This document shows positions 17,359 through 27,682 of a stretch of 64,000 nt of DNA, piece by piece (within the stretch, counting starts at the first letter, position 1; the number at the start of each line of letters is the position of its first letter). This stretch comes from Sphingomonas populi. Lineage in GTDB: Bacteria > Pseudomonadota > Alphaproteobacteria > Sphingomonadales > Sphingomonadaceae. The notes below the pieces were generated by a model. That model searched no databases. It was not told the DNA's origin and saw only the letters and a program-made list of their open reading frames with translations. The translations under genes were made by a program, and so were the position numbers. Where the stretch lies: contig NZ_SGIS01000012.1 of the NCBI RefSeq assembly GCF_004208535.1, positions 1 to 64,000 on the forward strand, in the 5' to 3' direction.

Positions 17359-18291
17359 ATGGCGGCAAAGATCGGCTGGAGCATCGCGTTGATAGCGCTC
17401 GCATTTCCGGCTTGGGCAACGGCGCAAGCGCCGGCGCGCCCACCCCTCACGAGTGTATCGCACATCGCGGTCTATGCGAGCGACAGCGCGAAGAGCGAGC
17501 GGTTCTATGTCCACGATCTCGGCGCGGTGAAATTCGCCGATCCCGAAGATCCGGCCGGCATGCGCTATCATTTCGCGCCGACCCAGTTCGTCGAGGTGCT
17601 GCCGCTGCCGCCGGGCTATCGCGCTATCAACCGACTCGCGCATATCGCGTTCAACACGCCCGATGCGGAGGGCATGCGCGCCTATCTCGCGGCAAAGGGC
17701 ATCAAGGTTCCCGCGCGGCTCACCACCGCGCCGGACGGCAGCCGCTGGTTCAGCGTGACCGATCCCGAAGGGACGCCGGTCCAGTTCATGCAGCCACCGG
17801 CCACCCTGCCCGCCGTGCCGGCCAACCCGTTGTCGAGCCATGTCATCCACGCCGGTTTCGTCATCCACAATCGCGGCAACGAAGACCGATTCTACAAGCA
17901 AATCCTCGGCTTCAAGCCCTATTGGGAAGGCGGAATGCGCGACGATCATCCGACCTGGATCTCGCTCCAGCTTCCCGACGGCCGCGACTGGATCGAATAT
18001 ATGGTGATCGGCACGCCCGAGACCACCGGCATCCCCGCCGACATGAGCGCGGCGAACCTCGGCGTGCTCAACCACTTCGCGCTCGGCGTGCCTGACATCC
18101 GCGTGGCGTATATCTTGTTGTGGAACGGCGAACGGCTCGACGGCCAGCAACAGGCGCCCAAGATCGGCCGCGATGCCAAGTGGCAGCTCAACCTGCTCGA
18201 CCCCGACGGCACACGCGCCGAGATCATGGAGTTGCACGCCATCGGCAAGCCGTGCTGCTCGCCGTTCGTGGCGGCGGACCCCGAGAAGTGA
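17359..18291 (+). CDS. Exported VOC-family protein with two glyoxalase-like domains
   Basis: The ATG at 17359 is chosen for CAGGAG 8 bases upstream and a good signal peptide (about residues 1-24, ending ATAQA). The product is 310 residues. Two paired beta-alpha-beta3 modules follow: SVSHIAVYASDSAKSERFYV... with DPEGTPVQFMQP, and HAGFVIHNRGNEDRFYKQIL... with DPDGTRAEIMEL. His and Glu at module ends are candidate metal ligands. VOC proteins act as lyases, dioxygenases or resistance proteins; a periplasmic form is unusual. The stop overlaps the GTG of the next gene. Confidence 0.8.
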   Translation: MAAKIGWSIALIALAFPAWATAQAPARPPLTSVSHIAVYASDSAKSERFYVHDLGAVKFADPEDPAGMRYHFAPTQFVEVLPLPPGYRAINRLAHIAFNTPDAEGMRAYLAAKGIKVPARLTTAPDGSRWFSVTDPEGTPVQFMQPPATLPAVPANPLSSHVIHAGFVIHNRGNEDRFYKQILGFKPYWEGGMRDDHPTWISLQLPDGRDWIEYMVIGTPETTGIPADMSAANLGVLNHFALGVPDIRVAYILLWNGERLDGQQQAPKIGRDAKWQLNLLDPDGTRAEIMELHAIGKPCCSPFVAADPEK

Positions 18292-19121
18292 GCATCGCGA
18301 CGCGCGTCGGGCTGATCGCCCTCGCCGCCCTCGCCGCACCGGTTTCCGCGCAGGAGCACGCCGATGTGCCGGGCAGTTCGCTCCAGAACAGTCCGCCGGG
18401 TGCGCCGATCGCGCCCGACTGGGCCTATCCACAATCGACCACGCACACTCAGGTCGGCCCGCCGCCCGGCTTCCACCGCGACAGTCGGGTCGAGAGCACA
18501 CCGATCGGCGTGTTCGAAGCGCAAGCCGATGTCGGCGCAGCGGTCGCGCCGGGCACCGCCAGCTTCGCCAACGACACCTACACGATCCGCTCGGCCGGTT
18601 ACAACGTCTGGTACACGCGCGACGAGTTCCGCTTCCTTTTTAAAAAGATGTCAGGCGATGTCTCGATGGCGGCGGACATAGCCTATCCGTCGGGCGGGTT
18701 CGGCGACCACAAGGCGCTGCTGGTGATCCGGCAGTCGCTGGCGGACGATGCCAAGGAGGCATTCGTCGCGCTGCACGGCGACGGCATGATCCACCTCGCG
18801 CAGCGACCCGAGCCGGGCAAGCGGATCAGCGACATGGAATATCGCATCGGCAGCCGCGGCGGATTGCCCGGCGGCAAGTCCCCCGACAGCCTGGTGACGC
18901 TCCACGCCAAGCGCATCGGCATCGAGAAGAAGGGCGACCAGTTCACGCTCTGGGTCAGCGAGCGAGGCGAACCGATGCACCAATATGGCGCGCCGATCAC
19001 GCTCCACGTCGATGCGCCCTTCTACGTCGGGATCGGCTTTGCGTCGCACCTTCCGAGCGTCGCCGAGACCGCGACGCTGTCGAACCTCGTGCTGGAGAGC
19101 CGCGCCGGGCGTGTGCGCTAA
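18288..19121 (+). CDS. Exported beta-sandwich protein, DUF1349/concanavalin-like
   Basis: The start is GTG at 18288, overlapping the VOC stop (GTGA), and it gives a clear signal peptide (VSIATRVGLIALAALAAPVS, then AQ). The product is 277 residues. The central region (YTIRSAGYNVWYTRDEFRFL, GDVSMAADI, HKALLVIRQSLADDAKEAFV, ITLHVDAPFYVGIGFASH) has the strand pattern of DUF1349-type lectin-like sandwiches seen in sugar-active proteins. It has no catalytic motif. It is translationally coupled to the VOC protein, so the two probably act together outside the cytoplasm. Confidence 0.65.
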   Translation: MSIATRVGLIALAALAAPVSAQEHADVPGSSLQNSPPGAPIAPDWAYPQSTTHTQVGPPPGFHRDSRVESTPIGVFEAQADVGAAVAPGTASFANDTYTIRSAGYNVWYTRDEFRFLFKKMSGDVSMAADIAYPSGGFGDHKALLVIRQSLADDAKEAFVALHGDGMIHLAQRPEPGKRISDMEYRIGSRGGLPGGKSPDSLVTLHAKRIGIEKKGDQFTLWVSERGEPMHQYGAPITLHVDAPFYVGIGFASHLPSVAETATLSNLVLESRAGRVR

Positions 19122-20677
19122 CGCGCGGTCGCCCGACCGTCGGATCGCCTACGCGGGGTAGCTTCGGTGTGGAGCACATGATCCAGCGCGCGTAGCGTTG
19201 CCGCGCGCAACGGCGGCGCGCGCTTCGACCCCGAAGAGCGCAACCAGAGCGCCATGCGTCCGCTTGCATACGGCGCCCATTGCGGCAGTCCAACGCGGTT
19301 CGGGTTACCCGTCCGGGCGAAGGTGATCCAGTATCGCTGCATCAATCCGGCAAACGCGGTGTCCGTCGCCGGCCACCGCCGAGCTGGATCGTGGTTTCCC
19401 CAGACATAGTTGAGTTCGTCGGAATGCACCGCGCCGTCGCTTCGCGCCCCGTCCACGCCGGGCGGAGGATTGTCGAACTGGTACACGAACACCGGGGCGT
19501 CCCCCTTGGCCGTGCGCGCCTCGGCGATGCTCCAGCCACGCCAGCCGAAATCGGTGTCGCTCATCATATCCAGTGCGGCGCGCGTAGCCGTCGCATCGCT
19601 GCTCGCCGGATAGAGCCGCAACAGGTCCGGCGCGATCACCGGAAACGTCTGGCGGACGTCTGCGGCATATCCGGCGAGCGTCGCATGATCGAGGAAGCGC
19701 GCCGCTTCATTGCTGTTCCAGCCGAGCAGGACCGGCACGCCGGCATCGCGCCCGGTCCGATAGGCGGCGGTGATGTCCAGCGGCACGACCGTGCCGTCGC
19801 GGATCGGCGCGGTGACGATGCGCGGCGCGGCCGCCGCGACCAGCGCCGCCGCCGGCATCGCGCGAAGCTGCGCGATCGTGCCCGCGTGAAGCCGCTGCGC
19901 ATAGGCCGTGCCGGCATCTTCGGCCTGCTTCAGTCCTGCCTCGCCCTCCGCCCCGGGCAAGCCCAGCGCCGTGCCGCTTTCGAAAATCGCCTTCTGGAAC
20001 AGGCCGCGCGCCAATGGCGAGACCGTCACCAGCATCGCCGATCCACCGCCAGCCGACTGGCCCGCTATCGTCACATTGGCCGGATCGCCGCCGAACTTGG
20101 CGATGTTCGCACGCGCCCAGCGGAGCGCCGCGATCTGATCGAGCAGCCCGTAATTGCCCGAAGTGCCGAGCGGCGACTCCTTGCTCAGGGCCGGATGCGC
20201 GAGATAGCCGAGCACGCCGAGCCGATAGTTGATGGTGACGATCACCGCGCCCAGCCGCGCCAGCGTGGTGCCCTCATAGGTCCGCTGCGAGCCAGCCCCA
20301 GCGGTGTATCCGCCGCCGTGAAACCACACCAGCACCGGCAGGCGGCCACCGGCCGTCACGCGCGGCGTCCACACGTTCAACGTCAGACAATCCTCGCTCG
20401 TGCGATCGAGATCATGCCCGGCCCACGTCACCTGCGCCTGTGGGCACACCGCGCCGAACGCGGTCGCCGATCGCACCCCTTTCCAGGCTTGCGCCGGTCG
20501 CGGCGCGCGCCAGCGCAGGTCGTTGACCGGCGGCGCGGCATAGGGAATCGCCTTGAACGCGGACACGCCCCGCGCCGTGTCGCCCTCCAGCCGGCCTTGC
20601 GCGGTGTTCACGGTCGGCCCCGCCCATCCCGCAGCCCCGACGAGACCGATCAGCAGGGTAAGAAAGCGCGCCTTCAT
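19118..20677 (-). CDS. Type-B carboxylesterase/lipase, exported
   Basis: The frame is open upstream, but the ATG at 20677 gives a signal peptide (MKARFLTLLIGLVGAAGWAG). The product is 519 residues, the normal size for the family. The oxyanion hole HGGG is at residues 120-123, the catalytic Ser208 is in GQSAGG, and the SEDCLTLNVWTP motif lies around residues 94-105. A HSDEL motif precedes the C-terminal part and probably supplies the catalytic His region. It hydrolyses carboxylic esters; the natural substrate is unknown. The 3' end overlaps the convergent gene by 4 bases. Confidence 0.85.
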   Translation of the reverse strand: MKARFLTLLIGLVGAAGWAGPTVNTAQGRLEGDTARGVSAFKAIPYAAPPVNDLRWRAPRPAQAWKGVRSATAFGAVCPQAQVTWAGHDLDRTSEDCLTLNVWTPRVTAGGRLPVLVWFHGGGYTAGAGSQRTYEGTTLARLGAVIVTINYRLGVLGYLAHPALSKESPLGTSGNYGLLDQIAALRWARANIAKFGGDPANVTIAGQSAGGGSAMLVTVSPLARGLFQKAIFESGTALGLPGAEGEAGLKQAEDAGTAYAQRLHAGTIAQLRAMPAAALVAAAAPRIVTAPIRDGTVVPLDITAAYRTGRDAGVPVLLGWNSNEAARFLDHATLAGYAADVRQTFPVIAPDLLRLYPASSDATATRAALDMMSDTDFGWRGWSIAEARTAKGDAPVFVYQFDNPPPGVDGARSDGAVHSDELNYVWGNHDPARRWPATDTAFAGLMQRYWITFARTGNPNRVGLPQWAPYASGRMALWLRSSGSKRAPPLRAATLRALDHVLHTEATPRRRSDGRATAR

Positions 20678-20845
20678 AGATCGACCTCTCGGTTCGGCAG
20701 CATGCGGCACCCACACGTCTGTCCTTACGGGCGAATTTGCCTGAGCGGTGGCGTTCACGCCACAGATTTCGGGCCTTGGCGCGATGCCACGGGGAGGCCC
20801 ATCGGCAGACGTTGCCATCGCCCGCAACCTCGTCGATGATGGGGC

Positions 20846-21169
20846 ATGGCGCCATCCTCCCCTCCCGACCTCGCCCGCGAAGCGCGGATCGCATCCGATC
20901 CGCGCTATGTCGCGCTGGTGCGCGATCGGCAGCGCTTCTCTTGGATGCTGACCGCGATCACCGTGATCGTCTACACCAGCTTCATCTCGCTGATCGCGTT
21001 CGACAAGCCGTTGATGGCGCAGCCGATCGCCGGCGGGACGACCAGCATCGCGGTCGTGCTCGGCGCGGCGATGCTGGTCGGCACGGTCGCGATCTGCGCG
21101 GTGTACGTCTGGCGCGCCAACGGCAGCTACGACGCGCGCCTCGCCGCCCTGCTGGAAAGCATCGCGTGA
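20846..21169 (+). CDS. DUF485 (YjcH-like) membrane protein
   Basis: The product is 107 residues with two membrane helices (about 33-54 and 68-90). The cytosolic N-terminus contains [16 protein letters not shown], the typical DUF485 entry. In many proteobacteria this gene precedes the acetate symporter actP, as it does here with a TGATG overlap. It is thought to be an accessory subunit of the symporter. No acs gene is in the window. Confidence 0.85.
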   Translation: MAPSSPPDLAREARIASDPRYVALVRDRQRFSWMLTAITVIVYTSFISLIAFDKPLMAQPIAGGTTSIAVVLGAAMLVGTVAICAVYVWRANGSYDARLAALLESIA

Positions 21170-22869
21170 TGGCGCGCCTGACACGCTCCGCACTGCTGCT
21201 GGCGCTGCTCGGCTGGGCCACCTGCGCGGACGCGGCAATCTCGGGCGCGGTGGTGGCGCGATCGACCAACTGGACCGCGATCCTGATGTTCCTCGGCTTC
21301 GTCGGGATCACGCTCTGGGTCACCGCCGCCGCCGCGCGGCGCACGCGCACCATATCCGATTTCTACACCGGCGGCGGCATCACCGGCTTCCAGAACGGGC
21401 TGGCGATGGCGGGCGATTATTGCTCGGCGGCGTCGTTCCTCGGCATCACGTCGCAGATCTTCAACGACGGCTTCGACGGGCTGATCTACGCGATCGGCTT
21501 CCTCGTCGGCTGGCCGATCGTGCTGTTCCTCGTCGCCGAAAAGCTCCGCAACCTCGGCCGCTTCACCTTCGCCGATGTCGCCTCATACCGCTTCCTGCAA
21601 GGGCCGGTGCGCAGCTTCTCGGCGGTGAGCACCTTGCTCGTCGTATCCTTCTACCTGATCGCGCAGATGGTCGGCGCGGGGCAGTTGATCCAGTTGCTGT
21701 TCGGCTTGCCCTATCTCTACGCGATCATCGTCGTCGGCGGGCTGATGATGGTCTACGTGCTGTTCGGCGGCATGCGCGCGACCTCCTGGGTGCAGATCAT
21801 CAAGGCGGTGATGCTGCTGTGCGGCGCGTCGTTCCTCGTCTTCGGCGTGATGTCGCACGTCGGCTTTTCGTTCGAGACGCTGTTCGCGCGTGCCGTAGCA
21901 GTGAAGACGAAACTGGCGCTCGAAACCGGGCTGTCGCCTGCCGATGCCGCCGCGAAGGGCCGCGCGATCATGGGGCCGGGCGGGTTCATCAAAGACCCGA
22001 TCTCGGCGCTGTCGTTCGGCTTCGCGCTGATGCTCGGCACGGCCGGTCTGCCGCACATCCTGATGCGCTTCTTCACCGTTCCCGACGCCCGCGAGGCACG
22101 CAAATCGATCCTGTGGGCGACGGTGTGGATCGGCTATTTCTACGCGCTGACCTTCATCCTCGGCTTCGGCGCAATCGTGCTGATCTCGTTCAACCCGGCC
22201 TATGTCGATGGCGCGGGCGCGCTGCTCGGCGGCAACAACATGGCGGTGATGCACCTCGCCCATGCGATCGGCGGCAATGTGTTCCTCGGCTTCATCTCGG
22301 CGGTGGCGTTCGCGACGATCCTCGCGGTCGTCGCCGGGCTGACACTCTCCGCCGCCTCGGCGATCTCGCACGACATCTATGCCAGCGTGATCCGCAAGGG
22401 CGATGCCGAGCCGGCCAAGGAACTGCGCGTGTCGCGGATTACCACCGTGCTGCTCGGCATCGCCGCAATCATCCTCGGCGTGGTGTTCCAGAAGCAGAAC
22501 GTCGCGTTCATGGTCAGCCTCGCCTTCGCGCTCGCCGCATCGGGCAATTTCCCGGTGCTGGTGATGTCGCTGCTGTGGAAGGGCTGCACCACCAAAGGCG
22601 CGGCGTGGGGCGGCGCGATCGGCCTGCTAAGCGCGTTCGGGCTGACTGTGGTGTCGCCGGTAATCTGGGTCGCGGTGTTCGGGTTCGAGCACGCGATCTT
22701 CCCGTACAGCTCACCCGCGCTCTTCTCGGTGCCGGCCGGTTTCTTCGCGATCTGGCTGATCTCGGTCCTCGATCGGTCGCCGCGTGCCGCGATCGATCGC
22801 GCGGCCTATCCCGCGCAGCGGCTGCGTTCGGAAACGGGGATCGACGTTCACGGACCGGCGGCACACTGA
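21169..22869 (+). CDS. actP: Cation/acetate symporter
   Basis: The product is 566 residues. A signal-peptide-like first segment is followed by about 13 membrane helices of the sodium:solute symporter family. ActP features include [30 protein letters not shown], the loop [15 protein letters not shown] and the late helix [20 protein letters not shown]. It imports acetate and other short monocarboxylates with sodium or protons. The start codon overlaps the DUF485 stop, so the two are coupled. Confidence 0.9.
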   Translation: MARLTRSALLLALLGWATCADAAISGAVVARSTNWTAILMFLGFVGITLWVTAAAARRTRTISDFYTGGGITGFQNGLAMAGDYCSAASFLGITSQIFNDGFDGLIYAIGFLVGWPIVLFLVAEKLRNLGRFTFADVASYRFLQGPVRSFSAVSTLLVVSFYLIAQMVGAGQLIQLLFGLPYLYAIIVVGGLMMVYVLFGGMRATSWVQIIKAVMLLCGASFLVFGVMSHVGFSFETLFARAVAVKTKLALETGLSPADAAAKGRAIMGPGGFIKDPISALSFGFALMLGTAGLPHILMRFFTVPDAREARKSILWATVWIGYFYALTFILGFGAIVLISFNPAYVDGAGALLGGNNMAVMHLAHAIGGNVFLGFISAVAFATILAVVAGLTLSAASAISHDIYASVIRKGDAEPAKELRVSRITTVLLGIAAIILGVVFQKQNVAFMVSLAFALAASGNFPVLVMSLLWKGCTTKGAAWGGAIGLLSAFGLTVVSPVIWVAVFGFEHAIFPYSSPALFSVPAGFFAIWLISVLDRSPRAAIDRAAYPAQRLRSETGIDVHGPAAH

Positions 22870-22916
22870 GCGCGGTCCATCACGGACCCTGCAAGCCTCC
22901 CGCGAGTTGTTGCAGC

Positions 22917-23822
22917 ATGGAAACGAAACCCCTGCCGCGCGACGCCACGCTGATCGTCAACACACATTCGCGTAAGGGGCAGGATCTCTACGATGCCGCG
23001 CGTACAAAGCTGGAAGCCGCTGGTATCCATCTCCTCGCCACGCATTCGGTCGATGACCCGAAGAAGCTCGCCGCCGTCGCCCGCGCGGCGGTGGCGGAGG
23101 GCACGCCGATGCTGATCGTGGGCGGCGGTGACGGCACTTTGGCCGGCGTGGTCGATGAAGTGGTCGGCAAGGATTGCGTGTTCGGCGTGCTCCCGCTCGG
23201 CACCGCGAACAGCTTCGCCCGCTCGCTCGACTTGCCGCTCGACCTCGACGCGGCAATTGAGGTGATCGCGAACGGCCGCCGAAAACGAGTCGATCTCGGC
23301 ATGATCGACGACGACTATTTCGTGAACGGCGCCTCGATCGGCCTGTCGACGATGATCGGCGAAACGGTGCCGCACACTCTCAAGAAATACGCCGGGCGGG
23401 CCGGCTATCTGGCCTGGGCGCTCAAGTCGGCGGTCAGTTTCAAGGCGTTCCGACTCGAACTTGACGACGGAACGCAGACGCATCGGCTGTGGGCCACGGA
23501 GGTGCGTATCCTCAACGGCACGCACCACGGCGGCGTGGAGCTATCGGAAGAGGCCGGCGTCCTGTCCCACGAGCTTTTGATTCAGGCGGTGGTCGGCACG
23601 AGCAAGCTGGCGCTGGCGCGGGACTGGTTCGCCAAATTCTTCAAGCTGCGCGATCGGAATGCGTGCAGCCGCGATTTCCGCAGCAAAAGTTTCCGCATCA
23701 CCACCCAGCCGCCGCAACGCATCTCGATCGACGGCGAAGTCCTCGCCTGCACGCCCGTCGTGGCGAAGGTCGCCCCCGCCGCGATCGACGTGGCGGTGGC
23801 GCGGGATTCTCAGCGCGGGTAA
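22917..23822 (+). CDS. Diacylglycerol-kinase-family lipid kinase (YegS-like)
   Basis: The product is 301 residues. The catalytic domain shows LIVNTHSRKGQD, the nucleotide motif GGGDGTLAGVVDEV (about residues 65-78) and PLGTANSFARSLDLP, followed by a beta-sandwich domain ending DGEVLACTPVV. It phosphorylates a lipid hydroxyl, possibly diacylglycerol or another lipid. It starts 47 bases after actP with no strong ribosome-binding site. The 3' end overlaps the convergent esterase gene by 13 bases. A second, divergent member of the family is at 57316. Confidence 0.85.
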   Translation: METKPLPRDATLIVNTHSRKGQDLYDAARTKLEAAGIHLLATHSVDDPKKLAAVARAAVAEGTPMLIVGGGDGTLAGVVDEVVGKDCVFGVLPLGTANSFARSLDLPLDLDAAIEVIANGRRKRVDLGMIDDDYFVNGASIGLSTMIGETVPHTLKKYAGRAGYLAWALKSAVSFKAFRLELDDGTQTHRLWATEVRILNGTHHGGVELSEEAGVLSHELLIQAVVGTSKLALARDWFAKFFKLRDRNACSRDFRSKSFRITTQPPQRISIDGEVLACTPVVAKVAPAAIDVAVARDSQRG

Positions 23823-24820
23823 TCGCGCCACAGCCATTCGAGCGCGCCAGGCAAGGTCTGCGCGATGACATCGCCGTCGACGTGCCCTGCCCCGGCGGCG
23901 GTCACGTAGCGATAGTCATAGTGTTTGGCGCGTAGCGCAGCCGCCATGCGATCATTGGCCATCGGCCAATTGTGGTAGGTGGCCTCCGGGTCTTGCCAGT
24001 GGAGGTCGCGCTCGCCCACCTCCATCCAGATGCGGATCGGCTTTGCCGGCGTCGCCGGGATGAGCCGATCATGATAGTCCCACGCGCCATGCGGTGTCGC
24101 GGGATCGGCGGGCGATGCCTGGTTCACAAACGTGCCCGAATAGGACAGCACCTTGCCGAACCATTCGGGATGGAACCACGCCATCGTGAAAGCCGCCGCC
24201 GCGCCCGAACTGCCGCCCATCGCCGCGCGGCCTCTGGGATCGTCGGTGAGGCGGACGCCGTAGAGGTGTTCGACGCGTGGCAACACCTCGGTCTGGACGA
24301 AGCGCGCGTAGCGATCCGAGACGGTGTCATATTCCAGCCCGCGTTCGGAGCCTTGCGCGTCGCCGCCGCCCGACTGGATCATCACCGCCACCATCGCCGG
24401 CACGCGATGCTGCGCGATCAGGCTGTCCAGCGCGGCGGCGATGCGCGCGGTATAATCGCGCCCGTCCTGCACCACCAGCAGCGGCGCTCTCGTGCCCGGC
24501 CGATAGCCTGCGGGGATATAGACGAACACCTCGCGCCGGTATGGCGCGGGTTCGGACTGGAGGTGCGCGGGCGCCGCGAGGCGGTTGCCGTATGGATCGC
24601 GCCGGCGCGTCGTCTCCGTGTCGAGCTGACGGATGCCGGGATAGATCCGGCTTTCGCGCGAGGTCATGATGAAACTGTGCAGCGTTCCACTGGGCTGGTC
24701 CGCATGCGCCACCATCTCGGGCGCATCCCGGTAGGGCGGCGCGATGTGGATGTCATCGGCTCGGGCTGGACCAGCACCGACGCACACGGCAGCGATCAGC
24801 GCCAACGATCTCGCCCACAT
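23810..24820 (-). CDS. Exported esterase of the Fes/esterase-D fold
   Basis: The start at 24820 is supported by GGAGAG and gives a signal peptide (MWARSLALIAAVCVGAGPAR, then A). The product is 336 residues. The alpha/beta-hydrolase features are REVFVYIPAGYRPGTRAPLL, the nucleophile elbow GGSSGA, an Asp region (MEVGERDLHW) and the His in GAGHVDGDV. The layout matches enterochelin-esterase-like and feruloyl-esterase-like proteins. Substrate unknown; no siderophore genes are nearby, so an ester-linked plant or envelope substrate is as likely. Confidence 0.8.
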   Translation of the reverse strand: MWARSLALIAAVCVGAGPARADDIHIAPPYRDAPEMVAHADQPSGTLHSFIMTSRESRIYPGIRQLDTETTRRRDPYGNRLAAPAHLQSEPAPYRREVFVYIPAGYRPGTRAPLLVVQDGRDYTARIAAALDSLIAQHRVPAMVAVMIQSGGGDAQGSERGLEYDTVSDRYARFVQTEVLPRVEHLYGVRLTDDPRGRAAMGGSSGAAAAFTMAWFHPEWFGKVLSYSGTFVNQASPADPATPHGAWDYHDRLIPATPAKPIRIWMEVGERDLHWQDPEATYHNWPMANDRMAAALRAKHYDYRYVTAAGAGHVDGDVIAQTLPGALEWLWRDYPR

Positions 24821-24905
24821 ATATCTCTCCGCTTCGTCGCCCTTGGCCTGAACACGGATGTGCGCCACTCCGCCCCGCCTGCCAACGATGAAGTCGGCGA
24901 GGCGC

Positions 24906-27296
24906 TTACGCGGCCTCACCGCCGATGACGCCCTGTGCGCCGGTCGGCTGCGCGCCGATCCACTGCACCTGCTGCGGGGTGGTGCCCAGTTCGATGCCGG
25001 CCTCGGGCAGCTTCGTCAGCAGTTCGAACCAGATGTCGCTGCGCGTCGGATACACCGCGCGCGGCGAGTTCACATAGGCGAAGCTGTTGAAATTGATCCG
25101 GCCATCAAGAAGCGAGTCGATGAACAGCACCGGCTTGGGATCATCCAGCACCGCGCCTTGCGCATCGTAGATCGCCATCAGCATCGCGCGGACCTGTGCG
25201 ATGTCGCTCCCCATCGGCACCGAGAATTGCAACTGGATGCGGCCGATCGGATCGGACAGCGTCTTGTTGACGATCGACTTGGTGATCAGCTCCGAATTGG
25301 GCACGATCAGCGTCGAGCGGTCGGCGATCTGGATTTCGGTGGCGCGCACGCTGATCCGCTTCACGTCGCCCTCCTGATCGCCGATCCGCACCCAGTCGCC
25401 GATCTTGACCGGGCGCTCGGCGAGCAGGATCAGCCCCGACACGAAATTCTGCGTGATCGCCTGCAAGCCGAAACCGATGCCGACCGACAGCGCCGAAAGC
25501 AGCAGCGCGATCCGCTCGACACCGATGCCGAGCGACGCCAGCGACCACAACACGACGAGGATCAGCCCGATATAGCGCGCGACCATCGCGATCGAGTTGC
25601 GCGCGCCGGCATCGAGTTCGGTGGCGGGCAGGTAGCGCGTGGTCAGCCAAGTCTGGATGCCGCGTATCCCGAACATCCCAACCGCAAGCACCGCCAGCGC
25701 GCGCAGGATCGCGCCCGGCGAGATCGTCACCTGGCCGATCGTGATGCCTTGCGCGATCCGGCTGATCTGGCCGAACAGCGTCGGAATGTCCGACCCGAAC
25801 GGAAACAGCACGGAGCCCATCGCGACCAGGATCAGCATCAGGCGGAGCAGCGCGGACAAGGCCACGCCGAACTGGTCGATCAGGCTGCGGCGCACGCCGA
25901 AGCCGTGGTGGACGGCGTCGGCGAGCTTGCCGTCGCGGCGAAACACGGTCGAGCAGATGTCGTCGATGCCGATCAACAACAGGTACGATGCGGCCGCGAC
26001 CACCGCGATCCAGACCGTGAACCGCGCGAGGAAATAGCCGAATGCGACATAGCCGGTCGCGAGCGACACCACCGCCACCGCCAGCACCGCCCAGGTGGTG
26101 AGCGAGAGGAAGGCAACGATCGACTGGTCGCCGCGCTCCTCCTCCGTCGCCCGCGCGGCAACCGCCCGCATGCGTGCCCCGGTCAGCAGGATACCGAGCA
26201 CGAGCACGATATGGAGGACCGCAGCGAAGACTTCGGTAACGGCCTGCACCGGGCCGCTCGCACCGACGCCGGTGCGCCCGGCAGCGAGCAAAAAGCTGAG
26301 CATCGTCACGGTGGCCGCCGCGAAGGTCCACGGGCGCAGCCGGTTGGCGGTCTCGTCGGTGATATCGATCAGCCGCCACGAGGGCTGGCGGCGCTGGAGC
26401 AGCGCGCCGCCCAGCGCCGCGATCAGCGCGGCGAGGAAGCTGCCCTGTTCGAAATTCGATGCCAGTTTGTCCCAGGTCGGCGCGACCATACCACCGGCCC
26501 GCAGACCGCTGATCAGCGCGACCGAGGCCAGCCACGGCACCAACGTGCCGACCAGCGTCAGCCACAGCGCGAGGCTCGATCGGCGGATGCGATTGCCGGG
26601 CACCCGCGCGATCACGTAGCGCCGCCCCGCCGCCCGCAGCCCGATCCGCACCGGCGAGATCAGCACGATGGCAACGATCAGGCCGAGCAGCCCGGCCAGC
26701 AGCCCGCGATGCATCACCCCGCTTTCGATCGCGTCCGTCTCCGCACCGATGAAAGCGGACAGTCGTCGCCCGTCGCGCGGCAGCGAACGAAACAGGGTCC
26801 CCCAGAAGGCCGGCGTCAGCGGGGAGTCGCCCTGCACGGACATCCGCTCCGAAAAGGCTTCGGCGCGGCTGCGGTCGATCTCGGTGGCAAGCTGATCCGC
26901 CTCGGTGCCGAGCAACTTGCCGCGCTTGATCGCCGAATCGACGACCGAACGCTGGCGCGTGAGCAATTTGCGCTGCGCCTGAATATCCGGCGTTTCGACG
27001 ACGCCCGGCGTGACCGGGCCGAGCTGCGCGATCCGCGCGTCGATAAGCTGGAGCTGCGCCGACAAGGTGGCGACTTGCAGCGCGCTATCCTGCTTCACCG
27101 CGATGGCGCGGTCCTGAAGCGACTTCACCTCGGTCGCATCGGTATGGACGTTGAAGGCGGCATCGACCGCGTCGAACTCGCGGCCGTCCTGGTCCAGCGC
27201 GCGCGTGGAGACGAGGATCGGATCGACATCCTGTGCGGCGGCCGGAGCGATCGCCAGCAGCACGGACAGCAGCGGCACGAGAAAGCGGAATGTCAT
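24906..27296 (-). CDS. DUF3772 domain mechanosensitive channel (MscS family)
   Basis: The start at 27296 (GGGAG upstream) gives a signal peptide ending APAAAQ. The product is 796 residues. A periplasmic DUF3772-type helical domain (about 25-190) is followed by around ten membrane segments. The MscS core then runs through GFGLQAITQNFVSGLILLAE, the pore helix, and PVKIGDWVRIGDQEGDVKRI, the start of the cytosolic beta domain. A C-terminal alpha/beta portion (FAYVNSPRAVYPTRSDI) completes it. It is expected to open under membrane tension and protect against osmotic down-shock. It is the large MscK-like architecture. Confidence 0.9.
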   Translation of the reverse strand: MTFRFLVPLLSVLLAIAPAAAQDVDPILVSTRALDQDGREFDAVDAAFNVHTDATEVKSLQDRAIAVKQDSALQVATLSAQLQLIDARIAQLGPVTPGVVETPDIQAQRKLLTRQRSVVDSAIKRGKLLGTEADQLATEIDRSRAEAFSERMSVQGDSPLTPAFWGTLFRSLPRDGRRLSAFIGAETDAIESGVMHRGLLAGLLGLIVAIVLISPVRIGLRAAGRRYVIARVPGNRIRRSSLALWLTLVGTLVPWLASVALISGLRAGGMVAPTWDKLASNFEQGSFLAALIAALGGALLQRRQPSWRLIDITDETANRLRPWTFAAATVTMLSFLLAAGRTGVGASGPVQAVTEVFAAVLHIVLVLGILLTGARMRAVAARATEEERGDQSIVAFLSLTTWAVLAVAVVSLATGYVAFGYFLARFTVWIAVVAAASYLLLIGIDDICSTVFRRDGKLADAVHHGFGVRRSLIDQFGVALSALLRLMLILVAMGSVLFPFGSDIPTLFGQISRIAQGITIGQVTISPGAILRALAVLAVGMFGIRGIQTWLTTRYLPATELDAGARNSIAMVARYIGLILVVLWSLASLGIGVERIALLLSALSVGIGFGLQAITQNFVSGLILLAERPVKIGDWVRIGDQEGDVKRISVRATEIQIADRSTLIVPNSELITKSIVNKTLSDPIGRIQLQFSVPMGSDIAQVRAMLMAIYDAQGAVLDDPKPVLFIDSLLDGRINFNSFAYVNSPRAVYPTRSDIWFELLTKLPEAGIELGTTPQQVQWIGAQPTGAQGVIGGEAA

Positions 27297-27412
27297 GCCG
27301 CTCCCTATCGCCTGCGAAACACCAAGCCCAGCCGTAACCCGCGCATCGCGTGGTGGCCTGCGACCGGGCGATCCGGTACGCGGTGCGGCTACGCGCATTC
27401 TGGAGGTGCCTG

Positions 27413-27670
27413 ATGTCCGACGATTATGCACATGGCCAGCGTGACGGTCTGCGCCTTGCCCTGGCGATTCTGGCGGCGGAAGAGGCGAAATGGGCCGCCA
27501 CGCTCGGCGAAAGCCGGTCGGGGCGAACCAACGCGATCCGCACCGTGCGGCACAAGACGCTGCAGGTCGCACAGAAGCGTATCCATACCGCGCTCAACCG
27601 GCTCACGCCCAAGGACAGCGCCGCGATCGACGACGAGCTCGCGGCGGCGCTCGACAAGATCGGCCTTTAG
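27413..27670 (+). CDS. Small helical protein, unknown function
   Basis: The product is 85 residues, preceded by GGAGGTG. It is charged and helical (HGQRDGLRLALAILAAEEAK, DSAAIDDELAAALDKIGL), with no signal peptide or membrane segment. It stands alone between divergent MscS and convergent outer-membrane genes. No family is recognised. Confidence 0.65.
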   Translation: MSDDYAHGQRDGLRLALAILAAEEAKWAATLGESRSGRTNAIRTVRHKTLQVAQKRIHTALNRLTPKDSAAIDDELAAALDKIGL

Positions 27671-27682
27671 CGTCCGCTCACG

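Noticed and set aside
24858..27413. Very long open frame antisense to the MscS-family gene
   Set aside because: It is a high-GC shadow: the translation is Arg/Gln/Asp-rich without domains, and the minus strand encodes a complete channel with clear motifs.
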